Positions 25,011 to 32,082 of a DNA stretch of 39,746 bases are shown one piece after another (positions within the stretch are counted from its first letter, which is position 1; each line of letters opens with the position of its first letter). Under the pieces are notes generated by a model. The model searched no databases, was not told where the DNA came from, and saw only the letters and a program-made list of their open reading frames with translations. A program made the position numbers and the translations under genes. Source of the DNA: Microbispora rosea subsp. aerata (GTDB taxonomy: Bacteria; Actinomycetota; Actinomycetes; Streptosporangiales; Streptosporangiaceae); assembly GCF_014647835.1 (NCBI RefSeq), contig NZ_BMPY01000047.1:1-39746 (forward strand), read 5' to 3'.

Positions 25011-25016
25011 CGCGGC

Positions 25017-26291
25017 ATGAGTCAGCTTCCGTTGCGGGCGCAGCTCGCCAGCGCCCTGGGCCGTACGGCCGCGACGCTGTCCAGAGCCACTGGTCGTGGC
25101 GACGGCTCGGTGATCGGCGGCAGGGTCGGTCTCATGCTGGAGCCCGACCTGCTGCGTAAGCTCGCGGCCGACCGCAAGCTTGTCCTGGTCAGCGCCACGA
25201 ACGGCAAGACCACGACGACGCGCCTGATCACCTCGGCGCTGCAGGAGCTCGGCGAGGTCGCCACGAACGCCTTCGGCGCCAACATGCCCGCCGGGCACGT
25301 CTCGGCGCTCGCCGCCAACAAGGACGCGCCGTACGGCGTGCTCGAGGTGGACGAGAAGTATCTCCCCGAGGTCCTCGACACCACCAACGCCGGCGTCGTC
25401 TGCCTCATGAACCTGAGCCGCGACCAGATGGACCGGGCCGCGGAGATCTGGCTGCTGGCCCAGAAGTGGCGGCGCGCGCTCGACGGCAGGCCCGTCCATG
25501 TGATCGCCAACTGCGACGACCCGCTGGTCACCTGGGGCGCCTCCAGCGCCGCCCGGGTCACCTGGGTGTCGGCGGGGCAGCGCTGGCGGGAGGACTCCTG
25601 GTGCTGCCCGGAGTGCGGCGGCCCGCTCGACCGCGCCGGGTTCGGAAACGGCGGTCAGGGCCTCACCGCGGCCCAGATCGCCGACACGAACTGGGCGTGC
25701 CGCGAGTGCGGCTTCCGCCGGCCCGAGCCGAGCTGGGCGCTCGACGGGGAGTACGTGCGCGACCCGCAGGGTCAGCACTGGCGGCTGGACCTCCAGCTTC
25801 CCGGGCAGGCCAACCGGGCGAACGCCGCCGTCGCGCTGGCGGTCGCCGCGGTGTTCGGCCTCGAGCCCGGCCGGGCGCTGCCCCGGCTGCGTACGGTCAC
25901 CTCCGTCGCCGGGCGCTACACGACGGTCGAGCGCGACGGCAGGTCGATGCGGCTGCTGCTGGCCAAGAACCCGGCCGGCTGGCTGGAGGCGTTCGACGTC
26001 GCCGACCCGGCGCTGCCGATCATCCTGTCGGTGAACGCCCAGGGGCCGGACGGCCGCGACACCTCCTGGCTGTGGGACGTCGACTACCGCATCCTGCGCG
26101 GCAGGCCCGTGTTCGTCACCGGGGAGCGCCGCCTCGACCTCGCGCTGCGCCTGGCCGTGGCCGGGGTGCCGTTCCAGCTCTGCGAGTCGTTCGAGCAGGC
26201 GGTGGCGGCGCTGGCGCCCGGCAAGATCGACGTGATCGCCAACTACACCGCGTTCCAGAAGATCCGAGCGGAGTTCGGCCGTGCAGTCTGA
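25017..26291 (+). CDS. murT: Lipid II isoglutaminyl synthase, MurT subunit
   Basis: This 424-residue Mur-ligase-type protein has the ATP loop SATNGKTTTTRLI (about 60-72), an inserted zinc ribbon (CCPECGG near residue 198, CRECGF near 227) characteristic of MurT, and the C-terminal MurT domain (DUF1727). With GatD it amidates the second-position glutamate of the lipid II stem peptide to isoglutamine, needed for cross-linking. The gatD gene overlaps it by 11 nt. Confidence 0.94.
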   Translation: MSQLPLRAQLASALGRTAATLSRATGRGDGSVIGGRVGLMLEPDLLRKLAADRKLVLVSATNGKTTTTRLITSALQELGEVATNAFGANMPAGHVSALAANKDAPYGVLEVDEKYLPEVLDTTNAGVVCLMNLSRDQMDRAAEIWLLAQKWRRALDGRPVHVIANCDDPLVTWGASSAARVTWVSAGQRWREDSWCCPECGGPLDRAGFGNGGQGLTAAQIADTNWACRECGFRRPEPSWALDGEYVRDPQGQHWRLDLQLPGQANRANAAVALAVAAVFGLEPGRALPRLRTVTSVAGRYTTVERDGRSMRLLLAKNPAGWLEAFDVADPALPIILSVNAQGPDGRDTSWLWDVDYRILRGRPVFVTGERRLDLALRLAVAGVPFQLCESFEQAVAALAPGKIDVIANYTAFQKIRAEFGRAV

Positions 26292-26988
26292 ATTGTCCAT
26301 TGTCTGGATCTATCCCGACCTTCTCAGCACGTACGGGGACCAGGGCAACGTCCTGGTGCTGGAGCAGCGGGCCAGGGCCCGGGGCATCCCGACCCGCACC
26401 GTTCACGTGCGGTCGTCCGATCCCGTGCCGCGGCAGGGCGACGTCTACCTGATCGGCGGCGGCGAGGACCGCCCGCAGATCCTCGGAGCCGAGCGGCTGC
26501 GCCGCGACGGGGGCCTGCACGCCGCGATCGAGCGTGGCGCGGCCCTGCTCGCCGTCTGCGCCGGTTACCAGATCATGGGCACGGTGTTCGGCGGCGAGGA
26601 GGGCCAGCCGGTGCCGGGCGTCGGCCTGCTCGACATCACCTCGGGGCGGGGCGAGCGGCGCGCCGTCGGCGAGCTGGCCGCGGAGGTCGATCCCGCGCTC
26701 GGGCTGCCCACGCTGACCGGGTTCGAAAACCACATGGGGGTCACCAGGCTCGGCCCCGGCGTGCGCCCGCTGTCGCGGACGATCGTCGGCACCGGCAACG
26801 GCGACGGCACGGAGGGCTGCTACGCGGGCCGCATCATCGGCACCTACCTGCACGGGCCGGCGCTCGCCCGCAACCCCGCGCTGGCCGACCTGCTGCTGAG
26901 CTGGGTGACCGGCCCGCTGCCCCCGATCGACGACACCTGGTATCAGGCGCTGCGCGACGAACGCCTGCGCGCCGTGCTGCCCCGCTGA
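26281..26988 (+). CDS. gatD: Lipid II isoglutaminyl synthase, GatD glutamine amidotransferase subunit
   Basis: This 235-residue class I-like amidotransferase has the nucleophile cysteine in AVCAGYQIMG and a conserved histidine in TYLHGP. It hydrolyses glutamine and passes ammonia to MurT. It begins with GTG within the 3' end of murT, so the two are translated together in equal amounts. Confidence 0.93.
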   Translation: MQSELSIVWIYPDLLSTYGDQGNVLVLEQRARARGIPTRTVHVRSSDPVPRQGDVYLIGGGEDRPQILGAERLRRDGGLHAAIERGAALLAVCAGYQIMGTVFGGEEGQPVPGVGLLDITSGRGERRAVGELAAEVDPALGLPTLTGFENHMGVTRLGPGVRPLSRTIVGTGNGDGTEGCYAGRIIGTYLHGPALARNPALADLLLSWVTGPLPPIDDTWYQALRDERLRAVLPR

Positions 26989-27133
26989 CGGCGGCGGATC
27001 GCGCCCCGCCGGCCTTCGTGCCTTTCGGGTCGCGCTCTGCCTCTCGGCGCTTCCCGGCCGCGCTCGGCCGCCCGGTGCTTCGTGCTTCGCGGTCGCGCCC
27101 TGGCCCGCTCGGCGGGGCGCGACCGTACGCCGG
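26989..27133. repeat. Degenerate ~30-nt repeats in the gatD-dsrE spacer
   Basis: Three diverged units contain cgcgctc/cgcgccc and cgcttc or tgcttcg (around 27035, 27060 and 27090). No terminator with a T-run and no gene are visible in this spacer between convergent genes. Confidence 0.4.
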
Positions 27134-27496
27134 TCAGTAGACGAGCGCCTGCACGCCCTCGCCGAGGATCTCCTCCACGAACGTGGAGGCCCCCGCGATG
27201 CGCACGCCGTCGATCACGTCGTCCACGGTGATGCCCCGCCGGGCGGCGCACTGGGTGCACAGCGTGACCTTGCCCGCGGCGAGCACGGCGCCCAGCATGT
27301 CCTCAAGCGGCGCGGCCTCGGCCAGGGTGAACTCCTTGGCCCGCCCGGGCAGCGCGAACCACGAGGACTCCCCGGTCAGCCACAGCGAGACCGGGACACC
27401 GCTCGCCAGCGCGGCCGCCGCGACCGTGAACGCCTGGTTGCAGCGCTCCGGGGCCTCCGCCCCGGCCGTCACCTTGATGACCAGTGATCGTGCCAT
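27134..27496 (-). CDS. DsrE/DsrF-like small sulfur-relay family protein
   Basis: This 120-residue protein has the DsrE-like alpha/beta pattern (SLVIKVTAGAEAPERCNQAF, then VSLWLTGESSW) and a CTQC pair in VTLCTQCAARRG. DsrE relatives carry sulfur on cysteine, but actinobacterial single-gene members are uncharacterised. TAGGCT lies 6 nt before the ATG, so it is probably leaderless. It converges with gatD. Confidence 0.8.
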   Translation of the reverse strand: MARSLVIKVTAGAEAPERCNQAFTVAAAALASGVPVSLWLTGESSWFALPGRAKEFTLAEAAPLEDMLGAVLAAGKVTLCTQCAARRGITVDDVIDGVRIAGASTFVEEILGEGVQALVY

Positions 27497-27502
27497 GCTC
27501 GC

Positions 27503-27508
27503 AGCCTA
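27503..27508 (-). promoter_or_regulatory. -10 box of the dsrE-like gene (leaderless)
   Basis: TAGGCT on the minus strand lies 6 nt before ATG 27496. Confidence 0.5.
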
Positions 27509-27601
27509 GTCCGCCGGGTTCGCCGTCGTGCCGCCGCATGCCGTACAAGTTGGACATTTTGCGCGTTGCGCGCGTGGTGCGAGGGGCCGTCCGCGCGCCT
27601 C

Positions 27602-27607
27602 TAAGCT
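27602..27607 (+). promoter_or_regulatory. -10 box of the nitrobindin gene (leaderless)
   Basis: TAAGCT lies 7 nt before ATG 27615. Confidence 0.5.
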
Positions 27608-27614
27608 CGACTCC

Positions 27615-28106
27615 ATGGACGTACATCCCGACCTCGAGCCGATCGCCTTCCTCCTGGGCCGCTGGGAGGGGGCCGGGGTGATCGGCTATCCCACCATGGA
27701 GAGCGCCAATTTCGGCCAGGAGATCGTCTTCGGGCACAACGGGAAGCCGTTCCTGACGTACGAGAGCCGCACCTGGCTGCTCGACGCCGAGGGAGCCAAG
27801 GTCCGGCCCCTGGCCACCGAGACCGGGTTCTGGCGCATTCAGCCCGAGCGTCAGCTCGAGGTGTGCCTCGCGCACCCGACCGGCATCGTGGAGATCTACG
27901 TGGGAGAGGTCGTCTTTCACAAGATCGAGCTGCGTACGGACGTGGTCGCGCGGACCACCACGGCCAAGGAGTACAACGCGGGCCACCGGCTGTACGGCCT
28001 GGTCAACGGCAACCTCATGTACGCCTACGACATGGCGGCGATGGGACACCCGCTGCAGTCGCATGCGTCGGCGGAGCTCAAGCGGGTCGGCGACTTCGAC
28101 GAATAG
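27615..28106 (+). CDS. Nitrobindin-like heme protein
   Basis: This 163-residue beta-barrel protein has the nitrobindin/FABP-like motif LLGRWEGAGVIGYPTM near the N-terminus and the C-terminal LQSHASAELKRV, which carries the position of the heme-ligand histidine. Nitrobindins bind ferric heme and react with NO or peroxynitrite. ATG 27615 is chosen from the -10 spacing; the longer frame from 27528 is rejected. Copies of its stop region follow. Confidence 0.9.
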   Translation: MDVHPDLEPIAFLLGRWEGAGVIGYPTMESANFGQEIVFGHNGKPFLTYESRTWLLDAEGAKVRPLATETGFWRIQPERQLEVCLAHPTGIVEIYVGEVVFHKIELRTDVVARTTTAKEYNAGHRLYGLVNGNLMYAYDMAAMGHPLQSHASAELKRVGDFDE

Positions 28107-28142
28107 CGATCCCCGAATAGCGATTTCCCCGAGTAGCCATTC
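28097..28142. repeat. Tandem copies of the nitrobindin stop-codon region (3 x ~16 nt)
   Basis: cgacGAATAGCGAT (28097-28110, the real gene end) is followed by ccccGAATAGCGATTT (28111-28126) and ccccGAGTAGCCATTC (28127-28142). Each unit has the TAG of the stop. Confidence 0.8.
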
Positions 28143-28162
28143 AGGCACGATCGGCGATTTGG

Positions 28163-28400
28163 AAAAAGAAAAAAGAACCCCGGGCGCGCTCCGCCTCGCG
28201 ACGAGGCGGGCCGGCTGGACCATGGCCGGGACGTCACGCGTCCGCGGCCGCCGGCTGCCCGGGGTTCCGGTGCCTGTTGAGGATTCGCCAGGACGTCGTC
28301 CGACATCCAGACGGAAGGTCCAGATGGACGAGTCCTAGCGGACAGCCACCTCGCTAGTCCAAGAACAATCAACCATTGTTTGGACCACCTCCCTTCTGCG
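28163..28400 (-). ncRNA. Candidate structured small RNA ending in a terminator with T-run
   Basis: On the minus strand a long paired region ends in a T-rich tract (28177-28163). The basal stem is AACCCCGGGC (28176-28185) with GCCCGGGGTT (28257-28266), 10 perfect bp. Inside it are hairpin 28191-28209 (8 bp, loop of 3) and a GCCGGC/GCCGGC stem (28210-28215 with 28250-28255) enclosing a hairpin at 28224-28249. The 5' half has stems CTAGCG/CGCTAG (28335-28357) and GTCCAA..ACAAT with ATTGTT..TTGGAC (28357-28385). No gene follows in this direction, so it appears to be an independent transcript. A 13-codon ORF with GGAGGT upstream starts near 28377. I do not recognise a known RNA family. Confidence 0.4.
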
Positions 28401-28407
28401 TGCCTTC

Positions 28408-28437
28408 ACGCTATGCGAGCGGCGAGGGCGCGGGCAA
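28408..28437 (-). promoter_or_regulatory. Candidate promoter of the structured RNA
   Basis: On the minus strand TTGCCC (28437-28432) and TAGCGT (28413-28408) are 18 bp apart, setting the start near 28400. Confidence 0.35.
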
Positions 28438-28513
28438 ACGATTATCGGGGCGATTTTCGCGTCGCTGTTACGGCGGCGGGGGAGACGGGGCCCGGGCCGG
28501 GGGACGCACCACC

Positions 28514-28519
28514 TAAACT
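28514..28519 (+). promoter_or_regulatory. -10 box of the fur/nur gene (leaderless)
   Basis: TAAACT lies 6 nt before ATG 28526. Confidence 0.5.
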
Positions 28520-28525
28520 CTGGGC

Positions 28526-28936
28526 ATGGCCGAGACTTGGCACGAGGAGCTACGAGCCCGCGGCTACCGGATCACCCCCCAGCGTCAGCTCGTGCTGGAA
28601 GCGGTCGCCGAGCTCGGGCACGCCACCCCGGAGGACATCTGCTCGCGCGTGCAGCAGACGGCGAGGGGGGTCAACATCTCGACCGTCTACCGGACCCTGG
28701 AACTGCTCGAGGAGCTCGGGCTGGTCACCCACACCCACCTCGGGCACGGCGCCCCGACCTATCACCTCGCCTCCGAGGCCGACCACGTGCACCTCGTCTG
28801 CCGTGGCTGCGGCGAGGTGACCGAGGTGGCTCCCGGGCTGGTGGACGGCCTCGTCTCCACGCTCGACGCCGAGCTGGGCTTCGTCACCGACGTTCGCCAT
28901 CTCACCGTCTTCGGTAACTGCCGCAACTGCCGGTAA
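28526..28936 (+). CDS. nur: Fur-family metalloregulator, Nur-like
   Basis: This 136-residue protein has the Fur winged helix (GYRITPQRQLVLEAVAELGH, then NISTVYRTLELLEELGLV) and the metal domain with HTHLGHGAPTYHL. CRGC and CRNC pairs form the structural zinc site. It closely follows Streptomyces Nur, the nickel-responsive repressor of sodF and nik genes, including His33 and the HxH of the first sensor site. However, Nur residue His86 of the nickel site is Ala here (SEADHVHLVC), so the metal it senses may differ. The gene is leaderless. Confidence 0.85.
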   Translation: MAETWHEELRARGYRITPQRQLVLEAVAELGHATPEDICSRVQQTARGVNISTVYRTLELLEELGLVTHTHLGHGAPTYHLASEADHVHLVCRGCGEVTEVAPGLVDGLVSTLDAELGFVTDVRHLTVFGNCRNCR

Positions 28937-29026
28937 AATCCCCCAATTTGCTCCACCTTGGGAGAAATGCCGCAATCTGGGTAGCGGTACCGGAGAGGCC
29001 ACCACGCCGATCGTCAGGAGTTGATG

Positions 29027-29242
29027 GTGACCGTACCTTCGGATGGCAAACGGCCCGGGCCGCGGCTCGTCTCCGGCGACGAGGCGATCGCGGACGCCGG
29101 CCGGGCGCCGGCCGAGGGCCGGAGCACCACGGGAGGCCGGGGACCCGGGCCGGCCGGGTCGCGGCGGCATGTGGACGAGATCGGCCTCGTCCGCGCCCCC
29201 GGCCGGGGCGCCCGGGTGACGGTGACCACGTGGGCGCGGTGA
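29027..29242 (+). CDS. Small hypothetical protein before the RsbT-RsbX fusion
   Basis: This 71-residue Gly/Arg/Pro-rich protein shows no recognised domain. AGGAG lies 6 nt before the GTG, and the stop is 7 nt before the next gene, so co-expression is likely. The opposite strand is also open, and coding is unproven. Confidence 0.4.
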   Translation: MTVPSDGKRPGPRLVSGDEAIADAGRAPAEGRSTTGGRGPGPAGSRRHVDEIGLVRAPGRGARVTVTTWAR

Positions 29243-29249
29243 CACGACG

Positions 29250-30245
29250 ATGACGCACCGGCGCGAAGACGTCTGGGTCCGCACCACCGAACCGAGCGCG
29301 ACCGGCGCGGTGCGCCGGGCGGCCGTCGACCTGGCCACGGCCTCCGGATTCGACCGGAACCGCAGCGGGCAGGTGGCCGTGGCGGTGACCGAGGCGGTGT
29401 CGAACCTGGTCAAGCACGCGGCCGAGGGCACGGTGCTCCTGCGCCCCCACCCGGAACGGCCGGACGTGGTCGAGCTGGTGGCCCTCGACAAGGGCCCCGG
29501 CATCCCCGACTTCGCCCGCGCCCTGCGGGACGGCTACTCCACCTCGGGCACGCTCGGCATCGGCCTCGGCGCGATCGCCCGCATGGCCACGGACTGGGAT
29601 GTTCACTCGATACTCGGCCGGGGAACCGTGCTGGTCATGCACTTCACCCGGGACGGTCTGCCCGGCCCGCCGCTGCGGGTGAGCGGGCTGCGCCGCCCGG
29701 CCGGCGAGGAGAGGGTCTGCGGCGACTCCTTCGCCTTCGTCGACACGGGCGTCGCGGTCTGCGTCCTGCTCTGCGACGGGCTCGGCCACGGCGGCGGCGC
29801 CGCGCACGCCTCCCGCGAGGCCGTACGGATCTTCCGGGAGAATCCATGCGCCGCTCCGGCCGCCGCCCTCGAACGCGTCCACCGGGGGCTGGGCCACACC
29901 CGGGGCGGGGCGGTCGCGGTGGTGCGGGTCGGCCTCGACCACGTCACGTTCGCCGGCCTGGGCAACGTCTCTGGCTGGATCGCCCACGCGGGAGGCCGCC
30001 AGGCGATGATCTCGCTGCCCGGCGTCGCCGGGCACAAGAGCAGGCGTCCCCGGCAGTACGAGTACGCGCTGCCGCCGCACGCCACGGTCGTGCTCCACTC
30101 CGACGGCCTCACCGACCACTGGGATCCCGCGTCCTTTCCCGGACTGTTCGCCCACTCTCCCGCGGTGGTGGGCGCGACCCTGCTGCGCGACGCGGGCAGC
30201 CGCGGCGACGACGCGTGCGTGGTGGCCGTGAGGCAGCGGCGATGA
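29250..30245 (+). CDS. RsbT-like kinase fused to RsbX/SpoIIE-type phosphatase
   Basis: This 331-residue protein has an N-terminal HATPase (about 10-135) with N-box TEAVSNLVKHA, G1 DKGPGIPD and G2 GTLGIGLGA, like RsbT/RsbW anti-sigma kinases, and a C-terminal PP2C-like domain (about 150-331) with CGDSFAF, VLLCDGLGHG and DGLTDHW. Such fusions act in partner-switching modules that phosphorylate and dephosphorylate STAS proteins. No STAS gene is in the window. A pseudo-receiver phosphatase gene follows. Confidence 0.85.
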   Translation: MTHRREDVWVRTTEPSATGAVRRAAVDLATASGFDRNRSGQVAVAVTEAVSNLVKHAAEGTVLLRPHPERPDVVELVALDKGPGIPDFARALRDGYSTSGTLGIGLGAIARMATDWDVHSILGRGTVLVMHFTRDGLPGPPLRVSGLRRPAGEERVCGDSFAFVDTGVAVCVLLCDGLGHGGGAAHASREAVRIFRENPCAAPAAALERVHRGLGHTRGGAVAVVRVGLDHVTFAGLGNVSGWIAHAGGRQAMISLPGVAGHKSRRPRQYEYALPPHATVVLHSDGLTDHWDPASFPGLFAHSPAVVGATLLRDAGSRGDDACVVAVRQRR

Positions 30246-30316
30246 CGGGCGAGGCGCTCGTGGTGTCCGGAGGCGATCCGGGAGGCCGTACGCGACGGGA
30301 ACGGTTGGCGGGGTGA
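30242..30316 (+). CDS. 24-codon ORF coupled to the RsbT-X gene
   Basis: ATGA joins this short ORF to the preceding stop. It ends 7 nt before the next start, so it could act as a coupling relay. There is no homology to judge by and coding is uncertain. Confidence 0.25.
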   Translation: MTGEALVVSGGDPGGRTRRERLAG

Positions 30317-30322
30317 GCGTGC

Positions 30323-31897
30323 ATGAATGACGAGACGGCGACGGTGCTGGTCGTCGACGACGTCCCCGCCAAGCGCCACATGCTGGCGAGCTGGTTGCGG
30401 CACGCCGGGCACCGGGTGGTCGAGACGCGCGGCGGCGAGGAGGCGCTGGCCGTCGTCGGCACGCTCAGGCCCGATCTCGTCGTCATCGGCGTACGGACGC
30501 CCGACCTGATCGGCATCGAGGTGTGCGAGAAGATCAAGGCCAACCCCGGCACCGCCTCGATCCCGGTGATCCAGGTGTCCGGCAACGCCGTCACCGCCTC
30601 CGACCGGGCCGAGGGGCTGGAGCGCGGGGCCGACGCGTACCTGACCGAGCCGATTCAGCCCGAGGAGTTCGCCGCGACGGTCCTGGCGACGCTGCGGTAC
30701 TACCGGGCGCTGCAACGGGCCGAGCGGATGGCGGCCCGGCTGGGCGAGCTGGCGGAGATCACGCTGGCCATGAACGAGGCGGAGGACTTCGAACGGCTGC
30801 TGTCGGTGGCCGCCGAGGGCTGCTCCCGGCTGCTGGGGCGCTACTCGCGGGTGCTGGCGGTCACGCCGGACGGGAAGCTGCACAGGTTCGCCGCCAGGCC
30901 GGGCGAGCACGCGGCGGCGCGGCCGGTCCATCCCGACACCCTCGACCGGCTGAGCACGATCTCGATCGGCGAGTCCGCCGGCGTACGCGTCTTCGACATC
31001 GACACCGAGACCTGGGCGCGGGTCGTCCCCGACAGCGACGTGATCGCGCACGTGTCGGGCGTGCTGTGCCGCACGAAGGCGGGCCGGCCGCCGGTGTTCC
31101 TCGGGGTGGAGACGGGCTCGCCGCTCGACGGCGAGCAGTTGAGCCTGCTGCGGCAGCTCGGCCAGGCGCTGGCGCTGGCGGTCGACGCGGCCCACGCGTA
31201 CGCCGAGCAGCACATGATCTCGCTCACGTTGCAGCGCAGCCTGCTGCCCACCGAGATCCCCCGGACCCCGGGCCTGCTGGTCAGCGTGCGCTACCGGCCC
31301 GCGGTGGACAACGTGGAGGTGGGCGGCGACTTCTACGAGGTGCTGTCACTCGGCGACCGGGTGCTGGTCGCGCTCGGCGACGTGCAGGGCCACTCGCTGC
31401 ACGCCGCCACCGTGATGGCGGAGCTGCGCAACGCGCTGCGGGCGTCGGTGATCGACGTCGTCGACCCGGCCCGGTCGATGGCCCTGCTCAACTCGGTGCT
31501 GCGGCGCTACCACCCCGGCATGACGGCGACCGTCTGCCTGCTGCTGATCGATCCCGCGACGGGGGAGAGCCAGATCGTCAACGCCGGGCACATCCCGCCG
31601 CTGCTGGCCGGGAAGGGAGCGGCCTACCACAGGTTCGGCAACCTGCTGCTCGGCGTGGCCGACGAGCGTTATCGAGTGGACCGGGTCCTGCTGCCCAAGG
31701 GCGCGACCGTCCTGCTGTTCACCGACGGACTGATCGAGGACCGCGACAAGCTGCTGGACGAGAGCCTGGAGATCGCCCGCCAGCAGGCCGAGGGCGTGGG
31801 CGACGACCTGGAGGGCTTCTGCGACCGGCTGATCGCCACGTTCGGCGCCCGCGAGGACGACGTGGCGCTGGTCGCGCTCCGCCGCGTGCCCCTGTGA
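30323..31897 (+). CDS. Pseudo-receiver / GAF / SpoIIE protein phosphatase
   Basis: This 524-residue protein has a receiver-like domain (about 7-125), a GAF-like domain (about 145-285) and a SpoIIE/PP2C phosphatase (about 300-520: GGDFYEVL, ALGDVQGHS, NAGHIPPLL, LLFTDGLIED). The receiver keeps the acidic pair (VVDD, 12-13), but the phosphoacceptor Asp is Gly56 (VVIGVRTPD) and the Lys before the last proline is Glu (YLTEPI). It therefore cannot be phosphorylated in the usual way and probably acts as a binding domain. It should dephosphorylate an anti-sigma antagonist downstream of a signal. Confidence 0.88.
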   Translation: MNDETATVLVVDDVPAKRHMLASWLRHAGHRVVETRGGEEALAVVGTLRPDLVVIGVRTPDLIGIEVCEKIKANPGTASIPVIQVSGNAVTASDRAEGLERGADAYLTEPIQPEEFAATVLATLRYYRALQRAERMAARLGELAEITLAMNEAEDFERLLSVAAEGCSRLLGRYSRVLAVTPDGKLHRFAARPGEHAAARPVHPDTLDRLSTISIGESAGVRVFDIDTETWARVVPDSDVIAHVSGVLCRTKAGRPPVFLGVETGSPLDGEQLSLLRQLGQALALAVDAAHAYAEQHMISLTLQRSLLPTEIPRTPGLLVSVRYRPAVDNVEVGGDFYEVLSLGDRVLVALGDVQGHSLHAATVMAELRNALRASVIDVVDPARSMALLNSVLRRYHPGMTATVCLLLIDPATGESQIVNAGHIPPLLAGKGAAYHRFGNLLLGVADERYRVDRVLLPKGATVLLFTDGLIEDRDKLLDESLEIARQQAEGVGDDLEGFCDRLIATFGAREDDVALVALRRVPL

Positions 31898-32018
31898 GTC
31901 GCGTTTCCTGCGGGGGCGCGCCGCGTCTGTGAGCCGCGTGCCCCTGTAGGTCGCTGTCCTTGTGGCACGTGTCCTGTCGTGAGTCGTGTGTCCCTGTGAC
32001 GCGTCGTCCACAGGCGGG
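31883..32018. repeat. Tandem 17-nt array seeded by the phosphatase stop region (about 8 units)
   Basis: CGCGTGCCCCTGTGAGT (31883-31899, the real gene end) recurs at 31935-31951 with two changes, and in weaker form at 31900, 31917, 31952, 31968, 31985 and 32002. Most units keep a TGA or TAG-like triplet after CTG/CTGT. The array fills the spacer before ygfZ. Confidence 0.75.
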
Positions 32019-32069
32019 TGGTTGTCCACAGGGGGCCCGCCGCCGCGACGGCGGCCGTACGGAAGCGAA

Positions 32070-32075
32070 TAGCCT
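32070..32075 (+). promoter_or_regulatory. -10 box of ygfZ (leaderless)
   Basis: TAGCCT lies 7 nt before ATG 32083. Confidence 0.5.
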
Positions 32076-32082
32076 TTAACGC

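Noticed and set aside
28025-28372. 115-residue minus-strand ORF in the nitrobindin-nur spacer
   Set aside because: Third codon positions in its first part are AT-rich, unlike real genes here, and the DNA is full of perfect stems. RNA structure explains it better.
28163-28437. 6C RNA, tmRNA or SRP RNA
   Set aside because: No C-rich paired loops, tmRNA tag frame or SRP GGAA loop were found in the stems.
28979-28984. GGGTAG as a stress-sigma -10 before the RsbT-X genes
   Set aside because: No GTTT-type -35 occurs at the expected 14-16 nt upstream.
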